DNA from: Candidatus Binatia bacterium
Lineage (GTDB): Bacteria; Desulfobacterota; Binatia; HRBIN30
Length of the DNA: 64,000 nt
NCBI GenBank assembly: GCA_937925685.1
Contig: CALAMI010000006.1
Coordinates: 1 to 64,000, forward strand
Direction of reading: 5' to 3'
Of this stretch, positions 55,580 to 64,000 are shown in pieces (position 1 is the first letter of the stretch; each line of letters opens with the position of its first letter). A program made the translations under genes and the position numbers. The notes beneath the pieces were generated by a model. It had not been told where the DNA came from and did no database searches. It was given only the letters and a program-made list of their open reading frames with translations.

Positions 55580-57241
55580 TCATTTGGTTGTTCGCGTCAT
55601 GTAATACTGCTGGGCGATGGTCAAGACGTTGTTCACCAGCCAGTACAGGGTCAGCCCGGAAGGGAATCCGATAAACATGAAGGTGAACAAAACCGGCATG
55701 ATCAGCATCACTTGGCGCTGGGTGGGATCGCCAACGCTTGGCGTCATCCACTGTTGAACGAACATGCTCGCACCCATCAGCAAGGTGAGAACTGGGATCC
55801 CCGGAGGCTCCACGAACGGAATGGCGATGGAGCCGAGACGGTCGGGAGCCGACAGATCCCGAATCCATAAAATAAAAGGAGCGTGGCGCAACTCGACAGC
55901 GTGGGTCAAAGCGGAATACAGGCCAATGAACACGGGGAGCTGCAACAGCATCGGCAAGCACCCCCCCAGGGGATTGACCTTGTGCCGCCGGTACAGTTCC
56001 AAGAGTTCCTTGTTCATCTGCTGGGGGTCGTCCTTGAATTTCTCGCGGATTCTGGCCATTTGCGGTTGCAGCTTCTGAAGCTGCTGCATCGACTTAAAAC
56101 TGCTTTGCGTCAGCGGGACAAAGAGAAGCTTCACCAGCACCGTCAGGAGAATGATATCGATGCCATAATTGCCGGTGAAGCGGTGCGAGAACTGCATGAT
56201 GTGAAGCAGCGGCACGGCAACGAAGCCAAACCAGCCCAGGTCAACCGCGCGGTCGAAGCGGTGGCCAGCCTGTTGTAAGGCGTCCACGTCTTTGGGTCCG
56301 AGGTAAGCCGTCATTTGCAGCGTCAGGTTCTGCCCACTCAACGGCAGCAGCCATTTCTGTTCGACCCACGAGCCGCGCTCCTTCAGCCACAGTCGTCGTG
56401 GCTGGTCGGCAGCCACATCCAGAGCGAGACCGGCAAAGAAGTAGTGGTCGGTAAAGGCTGTCCACCACACTTCGCCCGAGAGAATCACGCCTTTTTCCAG
56501 GTCGCTAAAGTTTTGCTCCAGCAACTTCTTGCCCTCTAGGTACGCAACCTTGGAGAACACGGGCGGGAGGCGCGTTTTCGGCTCCCGTGCGCGCGACCAA
56601 GAGGTCACCAACTCGTTATACCCGGGGGGCACCTCCGAAACGGACAAGGTGTGTCCGATATCGTATCCCTCTGCTCGGAAGATAAAGGTTTTCACCACCT
56701 GCGCGCCTTCCATCTTGCCGCGAAACACAAGAGTGACCGGTTCCGAGTCCGAGACGGCGAGTCGCTCTTGGCTCGGCTCATAAGCAACTCGCCGGTCATC
56801 CAACTTCGGTACTGCAGGGCCGCGCAATTCCACCGCAAACGGGGCCTCGCCTTCCGGAGCTGGTAAAATCAATTCCAGAGGTGGACTTTGCGGCTCGACG
56901 GTGGTGCGGTACTTTTTCAAACGCCAACTCACCAGTCGGCCGCCGTGAGTGCTGAACTGTGCCACCCACAACGGCGACTCCACCTCGACGATTCGTTCCG
57001 GCACGGCGGGCGTGGGAACCGCGCCCACGGCCGGCTCCTCTATTGGAGGTCCGGCTGCCTCGAGAGCCGCCGGGGCGGCTTCGGTTTGTTGGGGAGCGAG
57101 TTCCGGCAGAGCTTGGCGACCAGCGCTGCGCTCACCTTCCGTAGGCGAGGGTGGCGTGCCGTAATAGAAGCGCAAAAATTGCTCGTAGGCGATGAGAATC
57201 AACAGCGACAGGACAACGGCCAATAACGCGCGGCGGTCCAT
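55580..57241 (-). CDS. yidC: Membrane protein insertase YidC
   Basis: 553 residues, the length of Gram-negative YidC. An N-terminal helix (ALLAVVLSLLILIAYEQFL) is followed by a Pro/Ala-rich linker and the large periplasmic beta-sandwich, then five membrane helices from about 345 (NYGIDIILLTVLVKLLFVPLT...). The hydrophilic groove loop QSSFKSMQQLQKLQPQMARIREKFKDDPQQMNKELLELYRRHKVNPLGGCLPMLLQLP is standard. It inserts and folds membrane proteins with or without SecYEG. Between yidD and jag in the conserved rnpA-yidD-yidC order. Confidence 0.97.
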   Translation of the reverse strand: MDRRALLAVVLSLLILIAYEQFLRFYYGTPPSPTEGERSAGRQALPELAPQQTEAAPAALEAAGPPIEEPAVGAVPTPAVPERIVEVESPLWVAQFSTHGGRLVSWRLKKYRTTVEPQSPPLELILPAPEGEAPFAVELRGPAVPKLDDRRVAYEPSQERLAVSDSEPVTLVFRGKMEGAQVVKTFIFRAEGYDIGHTLSVSEVPPGYNELVTSWSRAREPKTRLPPVFSKVAYLEGKKLLEQNFSDLEKGVILSGEVWWTAFTDHYFFAGLALDVAADQPRRLWLKERGSWVEQKWLLPLSGQNLTLQMTAYLGPKDVDALQQAGHRFDRAVDLGWFGFVAVPLLHIMQFSHRFTGNYGIDIILLTVLVKLLFVPLTQSSFKSMQQLQKLQPQMARIREKFKDDPQQMNKELLELYRRHKVNPLGGCLPMLLQLPVFIGLYSALTHAVELRHAPFILWIRDLSAPDRLGSIAIPFVEPPGIPVLTLLMGASMFVQQWMTPSVGDPTQRQVMLIMPVLFTFMFIGFPSGLTLYWLVNNVLTIAQQYYMTRTTK

Positions 57242-57256
57242 GAGTTTGCCTCGTCG

Positions 57257-57580
57257 TTAGGGCACGGGGTCCCAGCCCCCCGGGTGCCACGGGTGACACC
57301 TCAGGATGCGGCGGGCAGCTAACCCAACACCACGCTTCAAGCCGTATTTCCCTAACGCCTGGCGAGCGTACTCCGAGCAGGAAGGGGCAAAGCGGCAGTT
57401 CCGACCGAGAAGCGGGGAAAGGGCAACCTGATACAGCCGAACCAAGGCTATGGCGAAGGCAGTTGCCCAGCGAGACCAGTGCAAGCTCTGCGCTCGGTCG
57501 CTGCCTAGGCTCGCTTTTTCCGCCTCGAGGAAACGCTCACCGCCATCAACGGCGAAGGCCCAAGGCGCTCGCCAACTCAC
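57257..57580 (-). CDS. yidD: Membrane protein insertion efficiency factor
   Basis: 107 residues from the GTG at 57580, preceded by GAGGTG; the start overlaps rnpA by 35 bases. The YidD signatures are [19 protein letters not shown] and [14 protein letters not shown]. It helps YidC-dependent insertion. An N-terminal extension of about 35 residues over the common length is visible; a later start is possible but the ribosome site supports the GTG. It precedes yidC by 15 bases. Confidence 0.93.
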   Translation of the reverse strand: MSWRAPWAFAVDGGERFLEAEKASLGSDRAQSLHWSRWATAFAIALVRLYQVALSPLLGRNCRFAPSCSEYARQALGKYGLKRGVGLAARRILRCHPWHPGGWDPVP

Positions 57581-58094
57581 GTTTCACCTCTTCGAATTTC
57601 AGCTTTGCAGCCTGCGGACGGGCAATGACCACTACATCCGCTGGGGGTTGGATACATTCCACGTACCTCCGAAAAAATTCCCTTACCAAGCGCTTCACCC
57701 GGTTGCGAACAACGGCTCGGCCGACCTTACGACTGGCAGTTACACCGAGCCGCGACGGCCCTTCTTGCCGCCGCAAGACCAGCACGACAAATGCCCCCCG
57801 CACCCGCCGCTCGCCGTGTGCTTGGACACGAAGAAAGTCCTGGCGTCGCCGCAGGCGCAGCGCTTTAGGAAACCGCTGTGTCTTTACCCGCGGTGTTGGC
57901 TGGGTTGTTTGGGCGGGATGGTCACCGTGAGTCGTTTGCGCCCCTTGGCCCGGCGCCGTTTGAGTACAGCCCGTCCTCCCGGGCTCGCCATCCGCGCTCG
58001 GAAGCCGTGAGTTCGTTTGCGTCTGCGATTGTGAGGTTGATACGTTCGTTTCATGGTTGCCTCGTTGCAAGTCGCGACTGGCCGCGTTCACCAT
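57546..58094 (-). CDS. rnpA: RNase P protein, long frame enclosing rpmH
   Basis: The RNase P protein domain begins near 57875 ([19 protein letters not shown]...) and includes [27 protein letters not shown], the RNR signature. Its expected start region has no ATG, GTG or TTG: in this frame none occurs from the TTG at 58070 until a GTG well inside the domain (near 57806). The valine at the normal start position is GTA (57887) overlapping the rpmH stop. The frame is open to 58196 and includes ATG 58094, GTG 58091 and TTG 58070, all upstream of rpmH. If one of these is used, rnpA has a Ser/Thr/Gln-rich extension of about 60-70 residues and rpmH lies entirely inside it out of frame, as in Thermus. 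Noncanonical initiation is the alternative. The listed start 58094 is provisional. Confidence 0.7.
   Translation of the reverse strand: MVNAASRDLQRGNHETNVSTSQSQTQTNSRLPSADGEPGRTGCTQTAPGQGAQTTHGDHPAQTTQPTPRVKTQRFPKALRLRRRQDFLRVQAHGERRVRGAFVVLVLRRQEGPSRLGVTASRKVGRAVVRNRVKRLVREFFRRYVECIQPPADVVVIARPQAAKLKFEEVKRELASALGLRR
57884..58054 (-). CDS. rpmH: 50S ribosomal protein L34
   Basis: 56 residues, ATG at 58054, TAA at 57884-57886. The sequence [20 protein letters not shown] then [20 protein letters not shown] is unmistakable L34. The family is usually 44-46 residues; here about 10 more ([12 protein letters not shown]) reach into the RNase P region, where they overlap rnpA. A GAGG site lies 6-9 bases upstream of the ATG. 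The gene is read in a different frame from rnpA, which stays open across all of it. No dnaA neighbours it. Confidence 0.95.
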   Translation of the reverse strand: MKRTYQPHNRRRKRTHGFRARMASPGGRAVLKRRRAKGRKRLTVTIPPKQPSQHRG

Positions 58095-58311
58095 GGTCGA
58101 GCCATCCGCGGCCGAGCTTATTGCCGGCGCGAACACGCCCTTGAACCACAAAGGAAGCGACCTGTCAATTTGCTCCTCCATTTCCGTTAAGAGCACGAGA
58201 TTTACCGGCTAGAGTTTGCCGCCCTGCGGTGCAAGCGTTCCATCCACGGTTGTCGCAGCTCCTGTCCTCGGCCCTCTCGCGCTTTGAGCGACACTAGATT
58301 AGGGAGAGCGC

Positions 58312-58812
58312 ATGCCCGAGGAGAAAGCTCGTTACGCCCTGGAATCACTGTTCGGACCCGGTGTGGAAGGAATGGTCAAACACACGCCCCACGCGGACTA
58401 TCTTGGTATTCGCGTGGTCGAAATCGGTCCGCGCTATGCGGTGATGACGTTGCCTTACCGCGAGGAGTTCGTGGGCGACCCAGCACGTGGGGTTGTCTTT
58501 GGCGGCGTTATTACCACCTTGATCGATCATGCCTCCGGTTTGGCCGTGGCCTGTTCGCTCCCGGAATTGGTGGCCATCGCCACTATCGACTTGCGTGTCG
58601 ACTACTTGAGAGCCGCGGCCCCCAGGAAGGACTTGTTCGTTCGTTCCGAATGTTATCGGCACACAAAGAACGTCGCCTTCGTTCGCGCCAGCGCCTGGGA
58701 AGAAGACCCCAACGACCCGTTTGCTTTCTGTCTGGCAACGTTCATGTTGGGCGCAAACCGTGCTGGGAGCCCATTTCCCACAGGAGAGACACACCGTGGC
58801 CAATCCCTCTAA
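58312..58812 (+). CDS. Hotdog-fold thioesterase (PaaI-like), first of two
   Basis: 166 residues. The hotdog thioesterase pattern of the PaaI/YbgC-like 4HBT group is seen: GIRVVEIGPRYAVMTLPYREEFVGDP, then GGVITTLIDHASGLAVACSLP with the helix Asp/His of the active site, and TIDLRVDYLRAAAPRKDLFV. It hydrolyses acyl-CoA thioesters, substrate unknown. ATG after AGGGAGAGC. The second thioesterase overlaps its end by 17 bases, so the two are translated together and may form a heteromer. It is divergent from rpmH. Confidence 0.88.
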   Translation: MPEEKARYALESLFGPGVEGMVKHTPHADYLGIRVVEIGPRYAVMTLPYREEFVGDPARGVVFGGVITTLIDHASGLAVACSLPELVAIATIDLRVDYLRAAAPRKDLFVRSECYRHTKNVAFVRASAWEEDPNDPFAFCLATFMLGANRAGSPFPTGETHRGQSL

Positions 58813-59200
58813 CCGGACGCAAAGTCTCTTGGATGGGATCCCGTATGCTCGCTTCCTCGGGGTGCGGGTCGGTGGGAGCAAGGGCCACCGGGAGCTCGTC
58901 TTGCCGTTCCGCAAAGAGCTCATTGGCAATCCGGTTCTTCCTGCAATCCACGGAGGTGTTCTGGGCGCCTTTTTGGAACTCACAGCAATCTTGTGCTTGC
59001 TCGATGCCGGGGTACGCGACCGGATTCCAAAACCGATTAACTTCAGCATCGACTACTTGCGCATTGCTCGACCGCGCGACACGCACGCCCGGGCGGAGAT
59101 CTTCAAGCTGGGCCAACGGATTGCCAATGTACACGTGGTCGCGTGGCAAACGGATCCCGGCAAACCGGTGGCGTCGGGCAACGGTAAGTTTCTCTGGTAA
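58796..59200 (+). CDS. Hotdog-fold thioesterase (PaaI-like), second of two
   Basis: 134 residues from the GTG at 58796, preceded by AGGAGA; the longer frame back to 58721 has no ribosome site. Patterns match the first protein: FLGVRVGGSKGHRELVLPF, IHGGVLGAFLELTAILCLLD with a Glu where the partner has Asp/His, and INFSIDYLRIARPRDTHARAEI. Two small hotdog proteins overlapping in one operon suggest a heterodimer or a duplicated enzyme. The catalytic motif difference may mean one subunit is inactive. Confidence 0.85.
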   Translation: MANPSNRTQSLLDGIPYARFLGVRVGGSKGHRELVLPFRKELIGNPVLPAIHGGVLGAFLELTAILCLLDAGVRDRIPKPINFSIDYLRIARPRDTHARAEIFKLGQRIANVHVVAWQTDPGKPVASGNGKFLW

Positions 59201-59494
59201 AGACACGGTGAACTGCCAGCAGTGTGCCTGATCAGCGAACGCATGCTCAACCAGACAAAAGTTCCGTACCTTTCGTAACGCTGCAGCGGGCACGGCCGGT
59301 TCGTTCGTCACCCTCGCTGCGTTTCTTCAGCCACACCGCCTACTGGTGGGTAGTGGCTCTCGGACGCCGCAATGGGCAGCACCAGCTTTCTCCCCTCTTC
59401 CCTTGCTCAGCCACAGCGCACCGACTTACGACCCTCCGGGCGCTCAAGTGACGACCCTGCCTTCGACGCAGCGGCTGTAGAGCCGACCGCGGTC

Positions 59495-60790
59495 TCACCG
59501 CTGCTCTTCGCTGCGCAGGAGCGCGCCGTACCTGCTCTCGAGATACTGACGCACGACGGCAAGGTCCGCCAACGATCGAAACGGGCGACCCCCGCCATAA
59601 GGAGGCGTATCGAAGCTCCGGGGAAACAAAGGCCGCTTCGCCAACAACGGATCGAGATTGGGATCGTCGATACCCTTTTGGTAGATCCGTTGAGCCCAGC
59701 GTCCAAGCTCGGCGGTGAGGGAGAAGCCAACGCGAAAAACCGTGATCAGGGGCGTGCGCTCCAACACTCCGCGTGCCACCTCCGGCGAGCCTTGCGCTAG
59801 ATACTCCAGTCCGAGCGACACAGTCGCCAACGCGCGCGCGCTCACAGTCCGTACGTGATCTGGTTCGCCAGGGTCAACCCGGTCTGCGGACAACACACGG
59901 TTCACCAACGCCAGCAATGCCTCCGCCAGGTCTTGCGCGAACGCCTCGTCAGCAATCGATGCAAACACCGTGGCGAAGAAGCCGCCCTCCGCGAACGCGT
60001 CGGCCACTGGAACCGGCAACACGACCGGTGCCTCCCGCGGACCCCGCGGGCGCCAATCGACCGCAGCCGCCTCCTTCGCCTCCACCGGATCGATGCGTGC
60101 ATAGACTGCAATCGCCTCGAAGTACTCTACGAAGCCAAGATCTTCCAGCCGCCCCCGCCGCCACCGATACGCTGTTTCTTCGAGTTCGCTCTCTAGCCCC
60201 CACTTCGCCTCGAGAAGAAGCCGGCGCGCAAACTGCTGATCGGCAGCGTAAAGCCGATCGAGCAAACGCTCCCAGGCGAGCGCCGTGGCGGCATCGGTTT
60301 CCGGCAAAAACTCCACGACAAAGAAGGTGTCGGGTGTGAGGTAGCGCGGCAAATTGGAGTTTTCGTCCACGCCTTCCTCGAGCGTCCGATCGTAAATGTG
60401 GCAGCTGCGCCGTAGCCACAAGGCCAAAAGCTCGATGTCGACCCCTCCGACAGCACGAAGCAAACGGCTTGGCAAAAACCCCTCCAGCATCACTTCGAAC
60501 CAGCGGCGCAGACGGGCAATGTCCACGCGATCCTTATCCCACACGTCCAAATCCAGACAGCCTTGAATTTGCTCTGGGCTGGCAAGCGCAAGCAGCTCTG
60601 CGGCATCCGTAAGGCCAAGCTCCTTCACTAAGTAATAAAAGTCTTGCACGGGCAACTGCGCCACTAGATGCGCGGCGCTCGGGTGTTCGAGCAGTCGTTC
60701 GACCCGCACCCGTGCCGGAAGCGTCGACCGTACCAGGCCGGGCACGTCGGGAAGAACAAGTTGCTTGAAATCGGAACTGGCCGCAGTCAT
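59495..60790 (-). CDS. DUF6178 family protein
   Basis: 431 residues from the ATG at 60790; the frame upstream to 60886 has no protein character. Long helical protein with LLEHPSAAHLVAQLPVQDFYYLVKELG near the N-terminus and no signal or membrane helix. It fits the DUF6178 family found mainly in deltaproteobacteria, whose role is unknown; the assignment is from memory of the family and should be checked. The C-terminal half keeps GGGRPFRSLADL near the end. Confidence 0.7.
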   Translation of the reverse strand: MTAASSDFKQLVLPDVPGLVRSTLPARVRVERLLEHPSAAHLVAQLPVQDFYYLVKELGLTDAAELLALASPEQIQGCLDLDVWDKDRVDIARLRRWFEVMLEGFLPSRLLRAVGGVDIELLALWLRRSCHIYDRTLEEGVDENSNLPRYLTPDTFFVVEFLPETDAATALAWERLLDRLYAADQQFARRLLLEAKWGLESELEETAYRWRRGRLEDLGFVEYFEAIAVYARIDPVEAKEAAAVDWRPRGPREAPVVLPVPVADAFAEGGFFATVFASIADEAFAQDLAEALLALVNRVLSADRVDPGEPDHVRTVSARALATVSLGLEYLAQGSPEVARGVLERTPLITVFRVGFSLTAELGRWAQRIYQKGIDDPNLDPLLAKRPLFPRSFDTPPYGGGRPFRSLADLAVVRQYLESRYGALLRSEEQR

Positions 60791-61231
60791 GCCGCTGAGC
60801 CTACGCGTGGGACAATACGCCAAATTCCTTAAGGAAAGTGTGGCGCAACTTCCAGGCCAACGCCCCCAAAGGAGATACGCGCGCACGGAGTCGACGCCCC
60901 GCAGTCGTCAGCCAAGAACTGAGCGGCCGGGGTGGGATTGAGGCGGGCACTCGACCCCCCGGACAACGCCCAGGTTCAGGCCGCGTTGGACGAGCCAAGC
61001 CCTAGACAAGCCAGTGCTCCCTGCGAGGCAATCTCGGAGCCATCCTCAGCCGAAAAAACCTTTCGCCCTGCCATTCTGGCCATTGAGTCATTTGCCCGCT
61101 TGACAACGAGATGCCAGCTCGCCTAGCGTGCCGCGCTTTGCAGCCAGCGCCCACTGCCGCCATGGGCTCTCGGGTTGCATCGCAAAAAAGACTCGGGTCG
61201 CATCGTAGAACACATTAGGAGTGGGCAGAGG
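60791..61231. other. Intergenic region between divergent genes
   Basis: 441 bases between the DUF6178-like start and the hydrolase start. No small gene or RNA was recognised; it must hold two divergent promoters. Confidence 0.5.
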
Positions 61232-63778
61232 ATGGCCGGAACGTTCGAGCAAAAGGCTTCGCGAATTGTAGGCAGCTTTTCCTTACTTGCACTTCTGCTC
61301 GTCGCTGCGGGTTGCGGCGGCAGTGACGATCAGGTTGTTTTGCCGGTAACACCCACGGCAACTGGTCCGGCGCCGCGCTTTTCCCCTACCCGAACACCTG
61401 CGATTTCCACCCCCACGGCAACCGCTTCGTTCACCCAAACAGTCAATCCGACTGCGACGGCGACGCTCCCTCTCCCTACTTTCACAGCCACACAAGCCGT
61501 GCCCACGGCCACGTCAACTCCGCTGCCTGACACGCCGACATCGGTACCCACTCCTACGGCGACACCGCAACCGCAAACGCCGACCGCTTCACCCACGGTT
61601 ACGGCAACCCCAAGCCCTGCTTCTGGTCTCGGCTTCCGCGTGCAAAGCAGTATCCGCCAACTTTTGATTCTCGATGCCACACCCGGAACAACTTTGGCGG
61701 TGCGCAACGCCTCCGGCGAGGTGTTGCAAAGCGGAACGGTAGACGACCAGGGCACGCTCATTTTCCGCAACCTCGAGCGGGGTAGTGGTTACGTTGTGTT
61801 CGAGGCAGGTGAGGGTCCGAGCACCGATGGCGAGCCAACGGAATCGCAGCCTACCGATGTGTGGGGGGTGGAGGACGTTCCAGCCAACGAATTTTACACT
61901 TCGCAGCGCCTCGTGAACGGCTACCAATACATTACGACCCGTGACGGCACGAAGCTCGCGGTCAACGTCATTCTGCCGGGTCCGCCCGAAAATGGCCCGT
62001 ATCCCACTTTGGTGGAATACTCAGGTTACGATCCCGCGAATCCCGACTCCCCGCAACCCAGCACGATGCTCGCCCAAATTCTCGGGTTCGCTGCAGTGGG
62101 GGTGAACATGCGCGGCACCGGGTGTTCGGGGGGGTCGTTCAATTTCTTCGAACCCGCCCAGATTGCCGACGGCTACGACGCCATCGAGATCATCGCGCAA
62201 CAGTCGTGGGTGAAGTTCAACAAGGTGGGCATGGTGGGGATCTCTTATCCAGGTATTTCGCAGCTTTTCACGGCACAAACACGGCCGCCACACTTGGCTG
62301 CGATCGCACCTCTGTCCGTGATCTCCGACATCGGACGAGGAATCCTGTACCCAGGAGGGATTCTCAACAACGGATTTGCCGTGGAGTGGGCCCGGGAACG
62401 TCAGGAACAGGCCCGCCCGTTTGGTCAGGCTTGGGCCGCAAAGCGGCGAGACCAAGGCGACCAAATCTGCATCGACAATCAACGCTTCCGAGGGCAAAAC
62501 CCCGATCTTCTGCAGATGATTCGGGAGAACCGTTACTACAACCCGGTGGTAGCCGATCCATTGAGCCCAACCACATTCGTGCACAACATCGACGTGCCGG
62601 TGTTCCTTGCGGGCGCTTGGCAAGATGAACAGACCGGTGGCTATTTCCCCACGATGATTCCGAACTTCACGGGAACCAGCAAAGCTCGCTTCACCATCAC
62701 CAACGGTGGCCACGTAGATTCGTTGGGGCCAGCAATCTTTACCCGGTGGTACGAGTTCCTCTCCTTTTACGTACGCCGCGAAATTCCGGTGCTGCCCCTT
62801 AACGCAAAGTTTGCTCTCACCGTGCTTGCGCAAGAGATTTTTGGGGTCCAACGCGTGCCCGTGGAGCCGGATCGCTTTGCCAACGAGCGTGACTTCGAAA
62901 CCGCCTTAGCGAAGTTCGAGGCAGAACCCCGCGTTCGTATCCTACTGGAAAACGGGGCGGGCAATTCACAGCCGGGAGCTCCCGTTCCGCGCGCGGAGCT
63001 CAACTTCGATCAATGGCCGCCCCCGAATACACAACCCGTCATTTGGTACTTCGATGCTGGCGGGCGTCTGGTGCCCGCGCCCCCCACGGCAGAGTCTGGA
63101 GCCGATTCTTATTTGTACGACAGCGCTCAGGGACAGCAGACGACTTTCGATGGCGGCGACGGCGGGATTTGGAGGGCCTTGCCCCAGTGGAACTGGCGCC
63201 CATACCTGCCGGGCAAAGCGGTAGCTTACGAGACCGAGCCGTTGACGGAAACGATGGTCATGGTCGGTTCCGGTAGCGCGGATTTATGGATTCGTTCGAC
63301 AGCGCCAGACAGCGATCTCGAGGTCACCCTGAGCGAGGTTCGACCGGATGGCAAGGAAGTGTACATTCAAAATGGGTGGGGACGCGCAAGCTTCCGCAAG
63401 CTCGATTTGAGCCAGAGCACTTTGTTGCGCCCGGCATACAGCGGAAGGCGCGAAGACGTAGAGCCACTGCCGCCGGATGAATTTTCCCTTGTGCGGATCG
63501 AGATCTTCCCCTTTGCACACGTGTTCCGTAGCGGATCGCGCGTCCGCGTGGTCGTAGACAGCCCCGGAAATTCTCGCCCCCGCTGGAAGTTCGAGACGCT
63601 GGAGTTCGACGAGCCGGTGACCAACTTTGTTGGGCGCTCGGCATCGGCCCCGTCGCGCATTGTCTTGCCGTGGATTCCCGGCGTGACTGGAATTCCGGAA
63701 ACGTTGCCGCCTTGTCCATCGCTGCGCCTCCAATACTGCCGTGATTACCAGCCGGTCGTGAACACTGCCGCCCAGTGA
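61232..63778 (+). CDS. CocE/NonD-type hydrolase lipoprotein with Thr/Pro linker
   Basis: 848 residues from the ATG at 61232, preceded by GAGG; the TTG at 61175 is an unneeded in-frame start. A signal helix (SFSLLALLLVAAGC) ends in a lipobox at Cys28, followed by a Thr/Pro linker to about residue 135 and a small beta domain. The alpha/beta hydrolase of the CocE/X-Pro dipeptidyl peptidase family has nucleophile Ser338 in GISYPG, an Asp in AGAWQDE and a His in TNGGHVD. The C-terminal jelly-roll (SGSADLWIRSTAPDSDLEV) is the X-Pro C-terminal domain. It hydrolyses esters, amides or acylated compounds outside the cell; substrate unknown. Confidence 0.9.
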   Translation: MAGTFEQKASRIVGSFSLLALLLVAAGCGGSDDQVVLPVTPTATGPAPRFSPTRTPAISTPTATASFTQTVNPTATATLPLPTFTATQAVPTATSTPLPDTPTSVPTPTATPQPQTPTASPTVTATPSPASGLGFRVQSSIRQLLILDATPGTTLAVRNASGEVLQSGTVDDQGTLIFRNLERGSGYVVFEAGEGPSTDGEPTESQPTDVWGVEDVPANEFYTSQRLVNGYQYITTRDGTKLAVNVILPGPPENGPYPTLVEYSGYDPANPDSPQPSTMLAQILGFAAVGVNMRGTGCSGGSFNFFEPAQIADGYDAIEIIAQQSWVKFNKVGMVGISYPGISQLFTAQTRPPHLAAIAPLSVISDIGRGILYPGGILNNGFAVEWARERQEQARPFGQAWAAKRRDQGDQICIDNQRFRGQNPDLLQMIRENRYYNPVVADPLSPTTFVHNIDVPVFLAGAWQDEQTGGYFPTMIPNFTGTSKARFTITNGGHVDSLGPAIFTRWYEFLSFYVRREIPVLPLNAKFALTVLAQEIFGVQRVPVEPDRFANERDFETALAKFEAEPRVRILLENGAGNSQPGAPVPRAELNFDQWPPPNTQPVIWYFDAGGRLVPAPPTAESGADSYLYDSAQGQQTTFDGGDGGIWRALPQWNWRPYLPGKAVAYETEPLTETMVMVGSGSADLWIRSTAPDSDLEVTLSEVRPDGKEVYIQNGWGRASFRKLDLSQSTLLRPAYSGRREDVEPLPPDEFSLVRIEIFPFAHVFRSGSRVRVVVDSPGNSRPRWKFETLEFDEPVTNFVGRSASAPSRIVLPWIPGVTGIPETLPPCPSLRLQYCRDYQPVVNTAAQ

Positions 63779-63959
63779 AACGGCAAGGAGCTACATCGAA
63801 AATATTTTGCCCGATGCCTTGCGCTGGGTCCCAGAAGCGGGTACAAGCCAAATCCAGTTACGCCGGAATGGTTGTTTACATTCCGTTGGGCAAAAACAAG
63901 GCCTTGTAGGACATGCAGCACCTCCGGTTAACGAGTTTCGAAGAAAGGAGGGATCGCGC

Positions 63960-64000
63960 ATGGCAGTTGGAACCGTGAAGTGGTTCAACCCTGAGAAGGG
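63960..64000 (+). CDS. Cold-shock protein, 3' end cut by window
   Basis: The last 41 bases encode MAVGTVKWFNPEKG, the start of a CspA-type cold-shock protein, after a strong AAGGAGGG ribosome site at 63944-63951. CspA proteins bind RNA and single-stranded DNA. The rest lies outside the window. Confidence 0.9.
   Translation, partial: MAVGTVKWFNPEK

Noticed and set aside
58055-58311. oriC beside rpmH
   Set aside because: rpmH often neighbours dnaA and oriC, but no dnaA is present and no convincing TTATCCACA-type boxes are seen.

Overview
The window reads as a piece of a GC-rich, Gram-negative bacterial chromosome. Almost every position belongs to a compact, intact gene, and several operons use ATGA stop/start overlaps. 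The secreted proteins are lipoproteins with long Thr/Pro-rich linkers, and the gene set (MoxR/VWA clusters, a DUF6178-type protein, cmk-rpsA-ihfB, an NtrC-type activator, M50 protease, SAM hydrolase) resembles deltaproteobacterial or Binatota-like lineages. That placement is an inference from gene content; no rRNA is present. No insertion sequence, prophage or CRISPR array was seen.

Layout. 1-4029 (+): the 3' part of a large mosaic secreted protein (RCC1 repeats, Thr/Pro linker, lectin-like repeats, LCAT-type lipase, PKD-like, MopE-like and dockerin-like modules). 4286-12079 (-): a five-gene, translationally coupled MoxR-DUF58-VWA operon. 12227-17196 (+): mutY, a DapB-like oxidoreductase, a class III aminotransferase and argC. 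17306-22063 (-): alcohol dehydrogenase, then a tight group of dCMP deaminase, M50 protease, SAM hydrolase and gshA; 22242-24863 (-): an Mg-type P-type ATPase. 24864-27178: 2.3 kb without an intact gene, holding a decayed pectinacetylesterase-like gene. 27179-34915 (+): pheA-hisC-tyrA-aroA-cmk-rpsA-ihfB-HIT, the aromatic amino acid pathway running into translation and nucleoid genes. 35032-39866: tetR divergent from an RND efflux pair, with a palindromic operator candidate inside the shared promoter. 39983-42763 (-): a PEBP protein and a second MoxR/VWA (CoxD/CoxE-like) pair. 43091-44962 (-): tRNA-His, -Arg, -Pro, rdgB, rph. 45182-48990 (+): sigma-54 activator without receiver, stand-alone receiver, LmbE-type deacetylase, DHH phosphoesterase. 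49395-52981: a small ribbon-helix-helix/zinc protein, lipoproteins, a CoA-transferase. 53409-58094 (-): rpmH-rnpA-yidD-yidC-jag-mnmE. 58312-64000: two tandem thioesterases, a DUF6178-like protein, a CocE/NonD hydrolase and the start of a cold-shock gene.

The most unusual point is rpmH/rnpA. The rnpA frame has no ATG, GTG or TTG start between a TTG upstream of rpmH and a position well inside the RNase P domain, so rpmH (57884-58054) may be nested out of frame within rnpA, as known in Thermus. Other points are the three-times frameshifted esterase, the promoter-spacer operator of the efflux locus, the activator/receiver split, two separate MoxR-VWA systems, and two hairpin-rich intergenic islands.
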